Assembly: GCA_017304475.1 (NCBI GenBank)
Contig: JAFKKV010000048.1
Span: 1-41,700 of the forward strand
Source of the DNA: Hyphomicrobiales bacterium
GTDB taxonomy: Bacteria; Pseudomonadota; Alphaproteobacteria; Rhizobiales; Phreatobacteraceae
Reading direction: 5' to 3'
Length of the DNA stretch: 41,700 bases
In this document: positions 40,323 to 41,700 of the stretch, one piece after another
Layout: the number at the start of each line of letters is the position of its first letter
Numbering within the stretch: position 1 is the stretch's first letter
Notes under the pieces: model-generated
What the model saw: only the letters and a program-made list of their open reading frames with translations
The model's database searches: none
Told to the model about the DNA's origin: nothing
Program-made: the position numbers and the translations under genes

Positions 40323-41069
40323 TTGATCGGACATCGGGCGAGCACCAAAAGCCTGACGGAAGCGGCCTATCTGGCCTTGCGCGCCGATATCCTGGCCTGC
40401 CGTCTCGCGCCCGGCGAGAAGATCAAGATTAATGACATCTGCGCCTCCCGGGGCGTCAGTCTCGGCGCCATCAGGGAGGCCTTGTCGCGGCTCACCGCCG
40501 AGGGGCTGGTGGTTGCCGAGGCCCAGCGCGGCTTCAATGTCGCGCCGGTGTCGCAGGACGATCTGATCGACCTCACCAGCACGCGCATCGAACTCGAACT
40601 GGTTTGCCTGAAGCGGGCCATCGAACAGGGCGATGTCGAATGGGAAACCGCCATCGTCGCCGCCTATCACCGCCTGTCACGGACGCCGGAACGGGTCGAA
40701 GGCGATCCAATGGCGGTCAGCGAAGACTGGGCCGCCGCGCACAAGGCATTTCATGCAGCGCTGGTCGCAGCCTGCGGCAGCCCGTGGCGCCTCAGGCTCA
40801 GGGCCATCCTCTACGACCAGAGCGAACGCTACCGGCGGCTCTCGGTGCCGGCGGTTCCCCATGAGCGCGACCTGGACACGGAACACCGGGGCCTGATGGA
40901 GGCAGCGCTTGCACGGGATGTGGCCGGCCTCGCCGCGCGCATGCGCGATCATCTGACCACGACGACCGACAGGGTCCTGCCGCTCGCCATGCCGGTCGCA
41001 CCCGCCAAGGTGCCACGCGGCCAGGCGCAGCGCGCCCGGCCGGACATCGACGAGCCCATCGCCTCGTAG
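40323..41069 (+). CDS. GntR-family (FCD subgroup) transcriptional regulator
   Basis: The 248-residue protein has an N-terminal winged helix (LTEAAYLALRADILACRL, GEKIKINDICASRGVSLGAI, REALSRLTAEGLV) and an FCD domain with HKAFHAALVAACGS, TEHRGLMEAAL and RMRDHLTTT. The start is a TTG at 40323: GAGGAG lies 9 bases upstream and the wHTH begins at a normal distance. An ATG at 40209 would add 38 residues without similarity and lacks a ribosome-binding site. Divergence from the FAH gene makes the operon its likely target, with an intermediate of the pathway as inducer. Confidence 0.87.
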   Translation: MIGHRASTKSLTEAAYLALRADILACRLAPGEKIKINDICASRGVSLGAIREALSRLTAEGLVVAEAQRGFNVAPVSQDDLIDLTSTRIELELVCLKRAIEQGDVEWETAIVAAYHRLSRTPERVEGDPMAVSEDWAAAHKAFHAALVAACGSPWRLRLRAILYDQSERYRRLSVPAVPHERDLDTEHRGLMEAALARDVAGLAARMRDHLTTTTDRVLPLAMPVAPAKVPRGQAQRARPDIDEPIAS

Positions 41070-41186
41070 ACCGCCGGATGAGACCGTGGCCGCCGGCGCG
41101 ACGCTCCGCCGCGATGACCTTGCAGGTAATTGGATCGGTTTGCCGAACCGCCATGATCGCTCCGTCAAACACGCACGGAGACTGAC

Positions 41187-41549
41187 ATGACCAACCCGAC
41201 CGAACTCGCCGCCCGCTACATCGCCATGTGGAACGAAACCGACGCCGGCAAGCGCCGTGCGCTCGTCGGCGAGATCTGGGCCGCCGATGCCCATTTCGCC
41301 GATCCGGTCGCCGAGGGCCGCGGCCACGACCAGATCGACGCCGTGCTGGCCGGGGTGCAGCAGCAATTCGCCGGCCTCCGCTTCAGCCTCGTCGGAAAGC
41401 CCGACGGCTTCGGCAACCATGTCAGGCTGTCCTGGCAGCTCGCCGCGGGCGACGGCCCGGCAGTGGTCAAGGGCACCGATATCGGCCGCGTTTCGGCCGA
41501 TGGTCGGCTCGCCTCGGTGGTCGGCTTCTTCGACCTCGTCCCGGGCTGA
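41187..41549 (+). CDS. SnoaL/NTF2-like small protein
   Basis: The 120-residue protein has the cone-shaped NTF2-like fold pattern: an N-terminal helix with AARYIAMWNETD, RALVGEIWAADAHFADPVAEG, and C-terminal strands VRLSWQLAAG, VVKGTDIGRVSADGRLASVV and GFFDLV. Members act as isomerases, hydratases or ligand-binding proteins; none can be assigned here. CGGAGA precedes the ATG. It is 117 bp after the GntR gene in the same direction and may or may not belong to the catabolic locus. Confidence 0.8.
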   Translation: MTNPTELAARYIAMWNETDAGKRRALVGEIWAADAHFADPVAEGRGHDQIDAVLAGVQQQFAGLRFSLVGKPDGFGNHVRLSWQLAAGDGPAVVKGTDIGRVSADGRLASVVGFFDLVPG

Positions 41550-41700
41550 GATCGGAGCGGCCGAAGCAGCGCCGGGACGCTCGCCGCGTCCCGGCGGTCG
41601 CCATCGGCCGCATCCCCTCGGGGGTTCGGCATTGCAGGCCCCCGCATCACAGCATTGACCCAATTCGGATCGGCTTCTCGTGAGGTCGCGCCGGTTCCCC
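41550..41700. other. Right-edge sequence without a recognised feature
   Basis: I see no gene start, hairpin with a T-run or repeat that I can support in these last 151 bases. Confidence 0.3.

Overview
The window is a high-GC, gene-dense chromosomal segment. It most resembles an alphaproteobacterium of the order Hyphomicrobiales (Rhizobiales). Reasons: an IalB-family protein, many ABC solute importers with twin-arginine-type signals on the binding proteins, an orphan Bug/TctC-type binding protein, FCD-type GntR regulators, and REP-like palindromes of a kind I recall from rhizobial genomes. The genus cannot be fixed from this sequence. I saw no tRNA, rRNA, CRISPR array, insertion sequence or prophage gene.

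Layout. (1) 1-672: a secreted protein with tandem LCCL domains, cut by the left edge. (2) 1037-9933: an AraC regulator divergent from a 2-hydroxyacid dehydrogenase, followed by a peptide-type ABC importer (binding protein, two permeases, one fused double ATPase), an HSL-type esterase and a PaiB-like flavin-binding protein. (3) 10001-12690: five paralogous genes for tiny secreted proteins of 74-82 residues, arranged as one single gene and two gene pairs. Each of the three units has the same promoter geometry, a near-identical roughly 90-nt leader that can fold, and a similar terminator. I do not recognise the protein family or the leader; this is the most novel part of the window. (4) 12946-14823: a divalent-metal MerR regulator, a MerR-type operator with a 19-bp promoter spacer, a double zinc-ribbon protein and a CDF metal exporter. 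(5) 14948-18877: an IalB-family protein, an MhqO-MhqD fusion enzyme, an unrecognised 239-residue protein and a three-repeat ricin-B-like lectin.

(6) 19048-30299: a divergent amino-acid utilisation locus. The plus strand encodes a polar amino-acid ABC importer. The minus strand encodes a 2-hydroxyacid dehydrogenase, RidA, a class I aminotransferase, a thiamine-diphosphate enzyme, a D-amino-acid-oxidase-type flavoenzyme, an Asp/Glu-racemase-like protein, a GlcD-like flavoprotein and a GntR regulator. Together they could import an amino acid, change its configuration, deaminate it to a 2-oxo acid and process that acid by decarboxylation or reduction. Two copies of a 9-bp sequence in opposite orientation lie in the divergent promoter region.

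(7) 30411-30630: an inverted pair of REP-like palindromes. (8) 30779-40155, minus strand: what looks like one long operon for uptake and ring cleavage of an aromatic or related compound. It contains an FAH-family hydrolase, a TctC-type binding protein, a type I extradiol dioxygenase, a branched-chain-type ABC importer (binding protein, LivH, LivM, LivG, LivF), two YciI-like proteins and a beta-hydroxyacid dehydrogenase. A divergent GntR regulator (40323-41069) probably controls it. A small SnoaL-like protein ends the annotated part; 41550-41700 holds nothing I can support.
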